Of a stretch of 62,948 nucleotides of DNA, positions 9,273 to 18,609 are shown piece by piece; the first letter of the stretch is position 1, and each line of letters opens with the position of its first letter. The stretch spans positions 1 through 62,948 of the forward strand of contig DAIDHM010000154.1 in NCBI GenBank assembly GCA_027459705.1, in the 5' to 3' direction. A model generated the notes under the pieces. That model was not told the origin of the DNA. It did not search any database and saw only the letters and a program-made list of their open reading frames with translations. The translations under genes were made by a program, and so were the position numbers. This stretch comes from Ktedonobacteria bacterium (GTDB lineage Bacteria; Chloroflexota; Ktedonobacteria; Ktedonobacterales; JACDGC01).

Positions 9273-10595
9273 ATGAGTGTGGTGACGGTCATTGGCGCTC
9301 AATGGGGCGACGAAGGTAAAGGCCGTATCGTAGATGAATTGGCGCTGTCAGCAGATGTGGTCGTGCGCTTTCAAGGTGGAGGCAATGCGGGACATCATGT
9401 CTGGGTCGGCGATACCCAGTTCACATTCCACCAGGTGCCTGCGGGCATCCTCTCCCCGCGTACCCATTGTGTGATTGGCAATGGCGTCGTCCTCGATCCA
9501 CGCACCTTACTCGAGGAATTGCGTTCGCTCGCCGCCAAAGGTGTCGACCTTTCGCGCGTACACATCAGCGACCGCGCGCATGTCATTATGCCCTATCATA
9601 CGCTGCTGGATCAATTGGAAGAGAATGATCGAGACGCGACAGGCTCGGGCAATTTGGGGACCACTGCTCGCGGCGTCGGCCCAGCCTATGTGGATAAATA
9701 CTCGCGCGTTGGCATCCGTGTGGCAGATCTGCTGGATGTTGATCAATTCCGTACGAAGCTCGCGTTTGTCTTGAATCAAAAGAACCGCATGCTCACTCAG
9801 ATCTATGGAATGCCACCACTTTCACTGGAAGAGATCCACAGTGAATATTACGGATACGCCCGCGAACTTCGCCCCTATATCGTCGATTCACAATCGTACC
9901 TACAGGAAGCATTGGCGGCTGGCAAGACGATTGTGCTGGAAGGCGCTCAAGGTTCCCTGCTGGATGTCGATTTCGGCACCTATCCCTACGTCACCTCATC
10001 CTCAACAGTGGCGGGTAACGCATCGGCGGGCGCTGGCCTTTCGCCACGCAGCATTGAATACATTTGTGGCGTCTATAAGGCGTATATTACACGAGTCGGT
10101 ACTGGACCAATGCCGACGGAACTGTTCGATGAAGTGGGGCAGCACCTGGCAATTCGTGGCTATGAGATTGGTCGGACGACGGGGCGCAAACGGCGCTGTG
10201 GCTGGTTTGATGCTGTGCTGGGGCGCTATGTCGCGCGCCTCAACGGCCTGGATGCCGCGATCCTGATGAAGCTGGATGTGCTGGATCGACTTCCATCCAT
10301 CAAAATTTGTACGTCATACCGCCTGGATGGGCAGATCATCCAACAGCCTCCGGCGAATCTGGCGTTGCTGGGGAAGTGTGAACCGATATATGAGGAGATG
10401 CCTGGCTGGCAACAAGATATCACTGGCGCTCAGTCAATAGCTGATCTACCATCAGCCGCGCGTGCGTATATCGCGCGCGTCGAAACACTGATCGAGGCCC
10501 CCATCATCGCCGTCTCGGTTGGCCCACGCCGTGGTCAGACAATCGCCCTCCAGCACTCTCCCCTCCTGGTGAATCTGCAAGGTGCGCTTGCCTGA
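9273..10595 (+). CDS. purA: Adenylosuccinate synthetase
   Basis: PurA joins IMP and aspartate using GTP, the first committed step to AMP. The 440 residues cover the whole family length. The GTP-binding start reads VIGAQWGDEGKGRIVDEL, followed by GGGNAGH with the IMP-binding and catalytic residues; GTTARGVGPAYVDK, VLEGAQGSLLDVDFGTYP and GRKRRCGWFD are further signatures. The ATG at 9273 follows a weak GAGG. It is monocistronic and ends in a hairpin shared with the convergent thioesterase gene. With purL at the left edge it shows two purine steps encoded within 10 kb. Confidence 0.97.
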   Translation: MSVVTVIGAQWGDEGKGRIVDELALSADVVVRFQGGGNAGHHVWVGDTQFTFHQVPAGILSPRTHCVIGNGVVLDPRTLLEELRSLAAKGVDLSRVHISDRAHVIMPYHTLLDQLEENDRDATGSGNLGTTARGVGPAYVDKYSRVGIRVADLLDVDQFRTKLAFVLNQKNRMLTQIYGMPPLSLEEIHSEYYGYARELRPYIVDSQSYLQEALAAGKTIVLEGAQGSLLDVDFGTYPYVTSSSTVAGNASAGAGLSPRSIEYICGVYKAYITRVGTGPMPTELFDEVGQHLAIRGYEIGRTTGRKRRCGWFDAVLGRYVARLNGLDAAILMKLDVLDRLPSIKICTSYRLDGQIIQQPPANLALLGKCEPIYEEMPGWQQDITGAQSIADLPSAARAYIARVETLIEAPIIAVSVGPRRGQTIALQHSPLLVNLQGALA

Positions 10596-10617
10596 GCATG
10601 TCTTGGCTGAGTAGTGT

Positions 10618-10661
10618 ATGTGGAAGCAATGGAGTACACGATCAATCCATTGCCTCCACAT
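10618..10661. terminator. Bidirectional hairpin terminator between purA and thioesterase gene
   Basis: Two 16-nt arms (10618-10633 and 10646-10661) pair with one mismatch around a 12-nt loop. The right arm touches the thioesterase stop codon. The position between convergent genes fits transcription termination in both directions. Confidence 0.65.
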
Positions 10662-11110
10662 TAGTCTTGAATGCCTTCCCGATCGCGCACGACCATCATA
10701 GTCGCTTGCATGATTGCCACCGTCAATTCGGTACCATCAGTTCGCACCGCGCGCACCTCACCAGTGCAGACCACGATGGTGCGCCCGGGTTTGACCACCT
10801 GGCCGAGAGCCACAAAGCGCACGCCCGCGGCAGGATTGATAAGATTCACTTTGTATTCGATGGTGAGTACGCCAGCATCCAGCGGCATCAAACTCAAAGC
10901 GGCATAGCCGCAGGCGGAATCTACGATCGACGTCACGATACCAGCATGGACGAACCCATGCTGTTGCGTCAGTGTCGCGCGAAAGGGCAAGACAATCGTG
11001 GTCCGCCCAGGGGCCACGTCAATCATCTCCGCACCGATCAGCATCATTGCCTGTTGGCGCGCGAAACTCGCGCGGACGCGCTGCTCAAATTGAGGATCCT
11101 GAGGTTGCAT
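10661..11110 (-). CDS. PaaI-family hotdog thioesterase
   Basis: Hotdog-fold acyl-CoA thioesterase of 149 residues. QQHGFVHAGIVTSIVDSA is the family's signature, with the catalytic acidic residue on the central helix; the strand VLTIEYKVNLINPA follows. Such enzymes hydrolyse aryl or acyl-CoA thioesters in the cytoplasm. ATG 11110 is chosen, with GGAGA about 10 nt upstream, though a GTG at 11131 in the same frame is possible. It stands alone and converges on purA. Confidence 0.82.
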   Translation of the reverse strand: MQPQDPQFEQRVRASFARQQAMMLIGAEMIDVAPGRTTIVLPFRATLTQQHGFVHAGIVTSIVDSACGYAALSLMPLDAGVLTIEYKVNLINPAAGVRFVALGQVVKPGRTIVVCTGEVRAVRTDGTELTVAIMQATMMVVRDREGIQD

Positions 11111-11596
11111 CGTTACCGGTTCTCCACTCACTGCGTAAAGTCGTTCTCACTCCAGAAGAGGGATCTGCTCGCGCCAAACCCGGGGAGGATAAGCTGGCAC
11201 GACGTACCAGTTGTCATTGTATCTCAGGTCGCGGTGCCTTCCCTCTACCCTTGGCAGTATATCGCGACGCACTCAAAGTGATTGAGCAAAATCTTTAAGA
11301 GATTGCATCCCGCGCTGTGGGTTCGTGCAATCCCATACAGCATGGAGATGGATTTCTCTCACGAATCTGATCGCCAAACCTTAGCAACGGCACAGCTCCT
11401 GCGCTCTCGTGGAATGGGGCATGAGCACGATACCCCTCAAAGGGGATAGCACCCTGGCAATTTGTCCAGGGGCATAAACCATCCTCAGCGTGCTATGATG
11501 ATGATACATACTGAGCGGGCCGCAATCAGCGCTATGCAGGTTGCGTCAGTTGGATGATACCGCACGTGTCCCGTGCATACACAAGGAGTTTTTGGC
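11111..11596. other. Divergent intergenic region upstream of clpP
   Basis: This 486-bp gap separates the thioesterase gene from clpP. It contains two small inverted repeats, CCCCT/AGGGG near 11433-11444 and CCCTGG/CCAGGG at 11453-11472, just upstream of a possible clpP promoter. I see no CIRCE-type heat-shock operator and no open frame worth calling. Confidence 0.5.
11491..11499 (+). promoter_or_regulatory. Possible extended -10 element of clpP
   Basis: TGCTATGAT matches the extended -10 pattern (TGn then TATnnT). It would start transcription about 90 nt before the clpP ATG. No good -35 hexamer is visible, which extended -10 promoters tolerate. Weak evidence. Confidence 0.35.
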
Positions 11597-12265
11597 ATGA
11601 CAAAATTGTTTGACCCACGTGACCTTCGCTGGCAATATGGGCAGAACGCACAAGTACCCAGCGGTCTGACCATTCCATACGTGATCGAGCAAACCCCTCG
11701 CGGTACGCAAGGGATGGACATCTATTCGCGACTCCTCAAAGAACGCATCATCTTCATCGGCACGCCGATTGATGATCATGTCGCGGATCTTGTGGTGGCG
11801 CAATTGCTCTTCCTGCAGAGCGAAGATCCCAAACGCGACATCAACATCTACATCAATAGCCCAGGTGGCAGCGTCTATGCCGGATTGGCGATCTATGACA
11901 CCATGCAGTTCGTCACCTGCGATGTCGCGACAACCTGCCTGGGGATGGCAATGAGCATGGGTGCCTTCTTGCTAGCTGGTGGCGCCAAGAAGAAGCGCTA
12001 CGTGCTGCCCAATTCCACCGTACTGATCCATCAGCCGCTGGGTGGAGCTGAAGGTCAGGCTGCGGATATTGAGATCACTGCGCGCGAAATCGTGCGGTTG
12101 CGCCAGAAGCTCTATGAGATCATGGCCTATCACACCGATGGCAAGAAGACGGTGGAAGATATCCGCAAAGACTCTGACCGCAACTTCTTCATGGCGGCGG
12201 GGGATGCGGTGGCGTATGGCCTGGCCGATGAGGTTCTGGAGCGCCCCACTGGCGTGAATAGCTAA
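11597..12265 (+). CDS. clpP: ATP-dependent Clp protease proteolytic subunit
   Basis: ClpP forms the 14-subunit peptidase barrel that works with ClpX/ClpC ATPases in cytoplasmic protein turnover. Of 222 residues, the catalytic triad is Ser120 (GMAMSMGAF), His145 (LIHQPLGG) and Asp194 (DSDRNFF), with the same internal spacing as the E. coli enzyme. The ATG at 11597 has AAGGAG ten bases upstream. The N-terminal 45 residues are longer than the usual processed form and probably include a propeptide. No Clp ATPase gene is adjacent. A strong hairpin follows the stop. Confidence 0.96.
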   Translation: MTKLFDPRDLRWQYGQNAQVPSGLTIPYVIEQTPRGTQGMDIYSRLLKERIIFIGTPIDDHVADLVVAQLLFLQSEDPKRDINIYINSPGGSVYAGLAIYDTMQFVTCDVATTCLGMAMSMGAFLLAGGAKKKRYVLPNSTVLIHQPLGGAEGQAADIEITAREIVRLRQKLYEIMAYHTDGKKTVEDIRKDSDRNFFMAAGDAVAYGLADEVLERPTGVNS

Positions 12266-12282
12266 GTTTCGGTGGCAGAACG

Positions 12283-12329
12283 ACCGCGAGAGGATGGCAG
12301 GCTTCACCAGCCAGCCATCCTCTCGCGGT
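12283..12329. terminator. Strong hairpin after clpP
   Basis: Arms of 16 bp (12283-12298 and 12314-12329) pair perfectly around a 15-nt loop. It begins 17 nt after the clpP stop. No U tract follows, so it may act as a terminator with factor help or as an mRNA 3' stabiliser. Confidence 0.6.
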
Positions 12330-12482
12330 GATCTGAGCGGGTCGCGCCCTGTGGCCACGTCTCCGCAGATGATGTATGATGTTTGCGAAGACACTCACCA
12401 AGATGGCGAGCGAGCGATCAACAAGCATTGATGGCGCACTGCGGCAAAAGGGATGTTACAGCGGCGCGCGTTGGAGGTTGAT

Positions 12483-13190
12483 ATGTCAGAGATGCACACT
12501 CCGGAAGATCTCGTTGGCAATGTGATCGCGCAAGGATTATATCGCTATACAATAGATGACCGCACGGTGGGTATGGAACGCTGGCGTATGACCCGCCTGG
12601 AGAATGGCCAGTCCCATCTGCAGATCCTGCGCGGCAATGGGAGCTTATTGCTCTTTGGAATTGACCTGTTGATGGATCCGGATGGACAGGTGACGAAATT
12701 CACCATGCGCGTCCCGGATGGGCAGAATGGGCCTCCACAGGTACGACTCTCCCTGCGCGTTGAACCCCTGGTGTTGCGGGGTCAGGTCGGTGATCCTACG
12801 GGCCTACAACCCTTCGAGGTGCCGATTCCTCCGGGAACACTTCTCTATACGAGCGCCATCGCCGCACATCTGCTCATCGGCCGAGCCATTGATATGACGA
12901 GTGAAGCCGATCAACCGCTCACAATTTGCGATGTAGCTTTACTCGAGCAACATCCGGGGCCTGGCTCCCTACTATCGGCAACGGCGACGGTCCTGGGAGA
13001 AGAACCGGTGGAGTTGTTGATGGCAACCGTATCTGCGCAGCATGTCTTGTTTGAGATCGCGCACCACGCGCCGCAACATGCCTGGTTTGACGAGCATCGA
13101 CTCCCTGTGCGCTGGTATTGGGTCGGGCCAGCCGATGGGACGCCCAGCGCTGCCCATGAACTGAGCCTAGAACGCGTTCAGTGGCAATGA
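12483..13190 (+). CDS. Conserved-looking protein of unknown function
   Basis: Protein of 235 residues that I do not recognise. It has no signal peptide or membrane segment and is predicted to be rich in beta strands (for example QSHLQILRGNGSLLLFGIDL and QVRLSLRVEPLVLRGQV). The ATG at 12483 has GGAGG five bases upstream, better than the ATG at 12453. The protein ends 57 bp before the convergent small gene at 13248. It could be a cytoplasmic lipocalin- or barrel-like protein, but no motif fixes this. Confidence 0.6.
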   Translation: MSEMHTPEDLVGNVIAQGLYRYTIDDRTVGMERWRMTRLENGQSHLQILRGNGSLLLFGIDLLMDPDGQVTKFTMRVPDGQNGPPQVRLSLRVEPLVLRGQVGDPTGLQPFEVPIPPGTLLYTSAIAAHLLIGRAIDMTSEADQPLTICDVALLEQHPGPGSLLSATATVLGEEPVELLMATVSAQHVLFEIAHHAPQHAWFDEHRLPVRWYWVGPADGTPSAAHELSLERVQWQ

Positions 13191-13247
13191 TGTGGTGATA
13201 TTTGCGCAAGGAAGCGACAACACTCGCGTGGTCGCGCTCCATACGGT

Positions 13248-13505
13248 TCAGGGGCGCATGCCACGCGTAGTAGTCTTAGATTCTACTTCTTCGCTGTTCG
13301 GATCCATGATTTCCACACTGATGATTTGACTGAATGGCAAGAGCAGCAGCTTTGTGCGATAATCCACCCACCCCAGTTCGCCGCGTTTGCCTCGCGGGCG
13401 ATGCTTGAGTGCTAAAAAGACTGAGTTGGGCGGAGGCAGATCATCGATCTCTCCTTCAATTGGCTCGGACGTACCGGTGATGTGGACAATAGCGCGATAT
13501 CCCAT
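13248..13505 (-). CDS. Small hypothetical protein downstream of FHA gene
   Basis: Protein of 85 residues beginning MGYRAIVHITG, with no motif I recognise. ATG 13505 has AAGGA seven bases upstream and starts two bases after the stop of the FHA-domain gene, so the pair is translationally close and co-transcribed. The short beta-rich start (YRAIVHITGTSEPIEGEI) and the segment VDYRTKLLLLPFSQIISVEI suggest a small all-beta fold. It may be a partner of the FHA protein. Confidence 0.6.
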   Translation of the reverse strand: MGYRAIVHITGTSEPIEGEIDDLPPPNSVFLALKHRPRGKRGELGWVDYRTKLLLLPFSQIISVEIMDPNSEEVESKTTTRGMRP

Positions 13506-13507
13506 AT

Positions 13508-13858
13508 TCAATTCCTTTTCGCGGCGAGAAATATCGTCAGCCGCAATGATCCCAACCCAATGCGATCGCCATCAACCAGTGGGTAGCGTTGATGTGCAGC
13601 CAGGCGATAGCCATTCACCGTGGTGAAATTCGTACTGCCCAGATCCTCAATGACAAACTTCGATCCCTCCCGCTGAATACGCGCATGCCACCGCGATACT
13701 CCATGAATGCTGTCGTGTTCTGCGAGGTCGACATCCACATGACCTCGAGCGCGCGAGGAACGACCAAGCACCCAGGCATCACTTTGAGGTAAGTCAATCC
13801 ACATACCGGATGTAATCATAAGTCGTGGAGTCAAAAGCTCTCCTTTTCTCGACACCAT
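13508..13858 (-). CDS. FHA domain protein
   Basis: Single forkhead-associated domain of 116 residues. The phosphothreonine-binding motifs are complete: GRSS, SRWHARI and LGSTNFTTVNG. FHA domains bind pThr peptides, usually made by Hanks-type Ser/Thr kinases, but no kinase gene is in the window. The ATG at 13858 follows GGGAG. It is the first gene of a two-gene operon with the small gene at 13248 and is divergent from phoU-like 14092. Confidence 0.83.
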   Translation of the reverse strand: MVSRKGELLTPRLMITSGMWIDLPQSDAWVLGRSSRARGHVDVDLAEHDSIHGVSRWHARIQREGSKFVIEDLGSTNFTTVNGYRLAAHQRYPLVDGDRIGLGSLRLTIFLAAKRN

Positions 13859-14091
13859 ACGCACTCCCTACCTGACAACACAACCGGTGTATGCCAGCGC
13901 CCAGCCCATACCTCGCAGAATGCGGGCCGCTTTCGCTGCTCCTTCGCCTCCTGCGCGACCTTAGTCCGGGCGAGCAACACACGCGACAAACGATCGTGTA
14001 CAATACCATGCAGACCCCCATTGCGTCGTGAAATCACGATGACGAGCCAAGCAGCGCAGGCGCTGCGCGAATGAGAGGAGCGCAATTTCTG

Positions 14092-14748
14092 ATGTCCAGG
14101 CCAGAGTTCGCTATCCAGATGTCGCTCTTGCGACAAGAGGTCACCGATCTCGCGCATATCATTGATGGTTTTTTTGAAAGAGCCATGTTGGCGACATCCA
14201 CCAACGACGCATATGAAGCTCGAATGGCGATCAGTCAGGAAGAGCAATTAAATCATAGGGCTGAAGCCATCGAAGAACGTGGTATGGAGATTCTCGCTCT
14301 CCAGCAACCAGTTTTGGCAAGCGATCTCCGCACTGTCGTCGGTGGATTGGTGGTCACACAACGGTTGCATCGCGCTGGTCATGGTGCTCTGGGAATCGCG
14401 CGCCTCGCAATCGACATCAGTGGACTGAGTGGTCAGGAATCGCCACCGGATGATCTCCTCGAGCTATCGAAAGCGGCGCGTGCCATGCTGCAAGACGCAG
14501 TAGCCTCATTCACACAGCCAAACAGCGTGCTAGCTGAGTCGGTCATTCAACGCGATGGTGAAGTCGATGGGGGCTATCGCCAATTGCGTGAGGCCTTGTT
14601 GACCGCGTTGGGTGGCAGTGGGTATCACGAGCAGCCAGATGAAAACTATCATCGCCGTCTCACTTACTGGCTCTGGATCGCGCATAAAATCGAACGAATA
14701 GCGGACCATAGTGTGGTCATCGCACGGCGCGCGATTCAAGTCTTGTAG
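14092..14748 (+). CDS. PhoU domain protein
   Basis: Helical protein of 218 residues with two PhoU repeats, such as LLRQEVTDLAHIIDGFFERA near the start and the second half ending KIERIADHSVVIARRAI. PhoU proteins modulate the Pst phosphate transporter and the PhoR kinase through metal clusters on acidic residues. No pst or phoR gene is near, so this orphan copy may act elsewhere. The start is uncertain: ATG 14092 has AGGAG 11 nt upstream, while ATG 14071 has none. Confidence 0.8.
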   Translation: MSRPEFAIQMSLLRQEVTDLAHIIDGFFERAMLATSTNDAYEARMAISQEEQLNHRAEAIEERGMEILALQQPVLASDLRTVVGGLVVTQRLHRAGHGALGIARLAIDISGLSGQESPPDDLLELSKAARAMLQDAVASFTQPNSVLAESVIQRDGEVDGGYRQLREALLTALGGSGYHEQPDENYHRRLTYWLWIAHKIERIADHSVVIARRAIQVL

Positions 14749-14917
14749 TGCTTTGCCAGAATCTTTGGTGGTTTCGTCCGGCGATGACATAAGCTCGTCG
14801 CCGGATCCGTTCCCTGGCAACCTTCTCAACCCATTGCTGACAGAGTATACTTTCTGCGTAGATTCGCCTCAGGGGCCGCGACCAAACGCAATACGCTACA
14901 ACAAAAGGATTAAGAAC

Positions 14918-15679
14918 ATGCGATTCGAAGGCACACAGCTCATCGACGCACCCACGCGATTTGTTCGCCGCGCCCTGAGCGATCCCATGATTTTAGAAGC
15001 CAGCATTCCACATTGTACGCGGAGCGAAATTCAACCCGAGTATCACCCCGAATCGGACCAACCACTCATCTTGGGGTTCGAAGTAGGGGAGCCAGATGTA
15101 TCGACGGGCGCCGAACCAATTATAGGTTGGTTGGAGTTGACCCCTCTGGCGCTGGGACAAGGGGTAGAGGTGAGCTTGACGCTCGATGATGGCGTCAACC
15201 GATTGCGAGCGCTTGGCTCTGTCAGGCTCACGGGGCGGAATGCTGATCAACGCACGGAATTGTATTATGCGCTGGACGCCCATGTCACGAATCAGCATGA
15301 GTTGGCCTGGTCTTCTGCGGCTATCGCTCAGGCGGAATTACAGATCAATGCATTTCTTGAAGCGTTCACCGAAATCGTGGAAGCAGCCGAGAGCGTCGTG
15401 GTAGCTCCCTCCACAAGCCTACCATCGGCCCCATCTTCCACGAATGGGATACGGGTATTGTTAGAGACAAAACGCGGCACTGTCGCCGTGATGGACGCGG
15501 GCGAGAGCGTCGCCCCGACCCAAGCCATGTTGCGCCGCGTCCGCGCGGTCCGCAACCGTCAAGTACGTCAGACTTTTGCTCAATGGACGCTGGGGAGTCT
15601 CGCGGTGATCGCCGGGACACTGGCACTGTGGCGGCTAACACGTGCCCTCCTGGCGCTGGGACACCGCCCACAAGCTTGA
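14918..15679 (+). CDS. CoxG/SRPBCC-like protein with C-terminal membrane anchor
   Basis: Protein of 253 residues. The first 150 resemble the SRPBCC (START-like) fold of the CoxG type, starting MRFEGTQLIDAPTRFVRRAL with the family's typical DPxxLxxxIPxC pattern (DPMILEASIPHC). A linker follows, then a C-terminal hydrophobic helix (WTLGSLAVIAGTLALWRLT). CoxG homologues help maturation or membrane anchoring of molybdenum CO dehydrogenase, but no cox genes are here, so that role is not supported. The ATG at 14918 has AAAAGGAT upstream. A 21-bp hairpin follows. Confidence 0.68.
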   Translation: MRFEGTQLIDAPTRFVRRALSDPMILEASIPHCTRSEIQPEYHPESDQPLILGFEVGEPDVSTGAEPIIGWLELTPLALGQGVEVSLTLDDGVNRLRALGSVRLTGRNADQRTELYYALDAHVTNQHELAWSSAAIAQAELQINAFLEAFTEIVEAAESVVVAPSTSLPSAPSSTNGIRVLLETKRGTVAVMDAGESVAPTQAMLRRVRAVRNRQVRQTFAQWTLGSLAVIAGTLALWRLTRALLALGHRPQA

Positions 15680-15696
15680 AACCCAGGGAGCATCTT

Positions 15697-15745
15697 CCAC
15701 AGACACAATGGCAACTCCGTATCAGAGTTGCCATTGTGTCTGTGG
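15697..15745. terminator. Perfect 21-bp bidirectional terminator hairpin
   Basis: Arms 15697-15717 and 15725-15745 pair perfectly around a 7-nt loop. This is the strongest hairpin between convergent genes in the left half of the window. It separates the CoxG-like gene from the sigma factor gene. Confidence 0.75.
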
Positions 15746-15794
15746 ACGCATGTAACCGGGTGGGATGCATCCTGATATGAGGGTTGTGTCCGCA

Positions 15795-16718
15795 TCAGAT
15801 ATAGTCGCGCAAAACCTTGCTCATCAGCGGATGCCGCAGCTTGCGGATCGCACGCTCCTCAATCTGACGAACCCGTTCGCGCGTGACCTTGAGTCGGCGA
15901 CCGACCTCTTCCAGAGTATAATCCTGATCATCGACCAGGCCAAAGCGCAATTCGATGACTGCCCGTTCGCGCGGGTTGAGCCCGCGCAACACTTTCCGCA
16001 CCTCGCGTCGCAGAAGATCCCGCTCTGTCTCTTCCACAGGGCCGGGGGTGTGCTCATCCGGTACGATATCCCCCATGGTACTCTCATCTTCTTCGGAGAG
16101 AGGTGCATCGAGGGAATAGACTCGTTCTGCCCAGACCATCAATTCGCGAACCCGCGATTCTTCAATCGACAAAGCTTTCGCGACCTCAAGCACGGTCGGT
16201 TCACGGTTATTCTCCTGATAGAGCTGACGTTGCATCCTGCGGACGCGCATGACCTCTTCCATAATGTAAACGGGAAGACGGACCGCACGTGCGCCTTCGA
16301 GGATTGCTCGTGATATCGCCTGCTTGATCCACCAATGGGCGTATGTCGAGAAGCGAAATCCACGATCCGGGTCGTATTTACCGACCGCGCGGATCAAACC
16401 GATATTACCCTCGCTGATCAAGTCCTCCAGCGCCATGCCCTGGCCAACGTAGTGTTTCGCGACATGCACCACCAGGCGCAAGTTCGCTTCTATGAGCGCA
16501 TTGCGGGCGCGGCGTTCGTTGAGTTTCACCCGCTTAGCAAGCGTTAGCTCTTCCTGTGCGGAGAGAAGAGGTATTCGAGCAATCTCACGCAGATAGAGGC
16601 GGAGGCTGTCACTCTCGCCAATCTCGCCGAAATTATCTGAGTCCTCGATTTCCTCAACCTCGGCCGAGTCATCAGCCGATTGAGCCGCCAGGAAAGCATC
16701 ATCCGATTCATCGATCAT
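15795..16718 (-). CDS. RNA polymerase sigma factor, RpoD/SigA type
   Basis: Sigma-70 family protein of 307 residues. It has an acidic N-terminus, region 1.2 ([16 protein letters not shown]), regions 2.3-2.4 ([19 protein letters not shown]) and region 3. Region 4.2 carries the HTH ([17 protein letters not shown]). Region 1.1 is missing or very short. Region 2.4 is of the principal or group-2 kind, so it should read ordinary -35/-10 promoters. ATG 16718 has GGAG seven bases upstream. Whether it is the main sigma factor or a second one cannot be told here. Confidence 0.9.
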   Translation of the reverse strand: MIDESDDAFLAAQSADDSAEVEEIEDSDNFGEIGESDSLRLYLREIARIPLLSAQEELTLAKRVKLNERRARNALIEANLRLVVHVAKHYVGQGMALEDLISEGNIGLIRAVGKYDPDRGFRFSTYAHWWIKQAISRAILEGARAVRLPVYIMEEVMRVRRMQRQLYQENNREPTVLEVAKALSIEESRVRELMVWAERVYSLDAPLSEEDESTMGDIVPDEHTPGPVEETERDLLRREVRKVLRGLNPRERAVIELRFGLVDDQDYTLEEVGRRLKVTRERVRQIEERAIRKLRHPLMSKVLRDYI

Positions 16719-16870
16719 ACATAGTCTCCGACGTGAACCTGACCTGTTACGGGCAAGTATAACACTTTGAACATGACAATCTCAAGCAAAGCGCGAGGAA
16801 CAGCGCAATGAGGGTGTTGAGAGCGCTAACATGAGGTGCACCTCCTCGATAAGTTCCGTTGGGCTCAACT

Positions 16871-18532
16871 CTACAGTGTTGATTCGTGGCCATCAGCATT
16901 GGCGGCAGCGTACACCTGCGCGAGTGAGAGTTGACCGAACGGTTGGTGGAGCGGCAACGAGAGCGCTACAAGTTCGCCGATTGCTTGATCAATCGCACTG
17001 ACCTGTGCTCGCGCGCTCTCAGTCAATGATAAAATCGACTGCATCGCCACATCCAATAGCGCGATTTTCTCGGCCTCCTTACTGGTCACCGCACTGATCC
17101 GTTCGCTAAGTTGCGCGATCTGGTCGGCGCTCTCATCAATCGCTTGCAAGATCGCGCCAGCGGCGATGACACGCTCGGATTGTTCGATGACACTGACAAC
17201 CCCATCTTCCACCGCGACCACGACATCTGCGGCACCTTGCTGCAACGCCGCGACCCGATCTCCAATCTGGCGGACCGCATCGGTACTATTGGCTGCCTCC
17301 GTCCGAATTTCTTGCGCCAGCGCCCCAAGATTGCGTCCCTGGATCCCCGCATGGGTCGCTTCAATAGCAGCATTGATCGCCAATGTCTGCAAACGCTGCC
17401 CGAACCCCGCCATTCGACCAATGATCGTCTCTATCTCTTGTACGTTCTCACCGAGCCTTTTCACTCGCATGGATGATCGCTCTGCGCTGGCTCGCACTAC
17501 TTCCATGCCACGAACCGCTTCTTCAACGGCCAGACGCCCCTCTACCACGAGTTCGCGAGATTCTGCCGCCGCAAGCGCAGCGCGTTGACTATCGTGTGCG
17601 GCCGCCTCCACTGACCGGGTGATTTGACTGATGGTAGTGGTGACGTCGGCAATCTCATTGGTCTGGCGACCCGTCTCGACCCGGACTTGACCGGTACGTT
17701 GTCGAACCGCGGCGGTCTGTTCCTGAACAATCTGTGCGGTGGTGCGCAGTTGGAGAAAAATATCATGCATCTGCTGCACAAGCTGATTAAAAAGATCCGC
17801 AATGACGCCAAGCGAAGTCGCGCTGACCGTTGCCCGGACCGTAAAATCACCCTGTCGGGCACGATCGACCTGTCGCAAGAGATCAAACATGCTGCTCTCC
17901 AACTGGTCGCGCATGAAAGTCGCTTGCTGGGTGACCTGATAGCGGTCAAAACTGGTGGAGAGCAGATCGCCAAAGACTTCGATGAGACTCATGGTTAGGG
18001 CTATCTGTTCATCATTGCCGATCACCGCCGGGTGCGGTTTACAGAGCAGGAGCATCCCGATGAGTTTCCCCGTGGCCGTAGAGATCAGCGGCACGATGAC
18101 GGTATCTCCGGCCCCCCAACCTCGTTGGTCACGTACTTGCGGCCGCGCGGGAGTCAGATCTACAACCAGATGCATCTCTCGAGCAGGAATGCGGTATATT
18201 TTGCCTGTATGCAAGGCATGATCAGGCAGTAGCAACACCGAGATCGAGGATCGTGGTGAATGGATGCTGGCAAGACGGGTAATTTCTTCATCACTGACGC
18301 CAACATGAGCGACGAGGTCCAACACTTCGCGCATCGGATGAATTGTGTAGAGCGTGGCTACCTCAAAACCAAGAATGGAAGGGATAGTAGCTATATAACT
18401 CGACCAGAGTTCGGGTAGCGGCATCTCTGGTTGTGACTGCACAGCAAGGCGAGCAATTGCCTGCCAGCGTGCGGCTCCGCCGAGAAGATCGTTGTCTCCG
18501 CGCCCGTGAGTATTGGACACCCCTGTCGCCAT
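16871..18532 (-). CDS. Membrane-free methyl-accepting chemotaxis-like signal transducer with GAF domain
   Basis: Protein of 553 residues. Residues about 25-190 look like a GAF sensor domain (HPMREVLDLVAHVG and GDTVIVPLISTATGKLIG). A HAMP-like stretch near 225-265 follows (ARQGDFTVRA), then a long coiled-coil MCP signalling domain at about 275-500. The hairpin tip reads AAIEATHAGIQGRNLGALAQ, a degenerate version of the usual CheA-contact tip. There is no transmembrane segment, so it would be cytoplasmic. No che genes are nearby. ATG 18532 follows GAGGAAG. Confidence 0.8.
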   Translation of the reverse strand: MATGVSNTHGRGDNDLLGGAARWQAIARLAVQSQPEMPLPELWSSYIATIPSILGFEVATLYTIHPMREVLDLVAHVGVSDEEITRLASIHSPRSSISVLLLPDHALHTGKIYRIPAREMHLVVDLTPARPQVRDQRGWGAGDTVIVPLISTATGKLIGMLLLCKPHPAVIGNDEQIALTMSLIEVFGDLLSTSFDRYQVTQQATFMRDQLESSMFDLLRQVDRARQGDFTVRATVSATSLGVIADLFNQLVQQMHDIFLQLRTTAQIVQEQTAAVRQRTGQVRVETGRQTNEIADVTTTISQITRSVEAAAHDSQRAALAAAESRELVVEGRLAVEEAVRGMEVVRASAERSSMRVKRLGENVQEIETIIGRMAGFGQRLQTLAINAAIEATHAGIQGRNLGALAQEIRTEAANSTDAVRQIGDRVAALQQGAADVVVAVEDGVVSVIEQSERVIAAGAILQAIDESADQIAQLSERISAVTSKEAEKIALLDVAMQSILSLTESARAQVSAIDQAIGELVALSLPLHQPFGQLSLAQVYAAANADGHESTL

Positions 18533-18609
18533 CTTTCACTTCCTCGTTCCAGTGCACCTTGGAGAAGAATAACACCCCAAACTGGACGCGGTCAAGGAAA
18601 GGAAATTGC

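Noticed and set aside
11111-11596. CIRCE heat-shock operator upstream of clpP
   Set aside because: The TTAGCACTC-N9-GAGTGCTAA pattern is not present.
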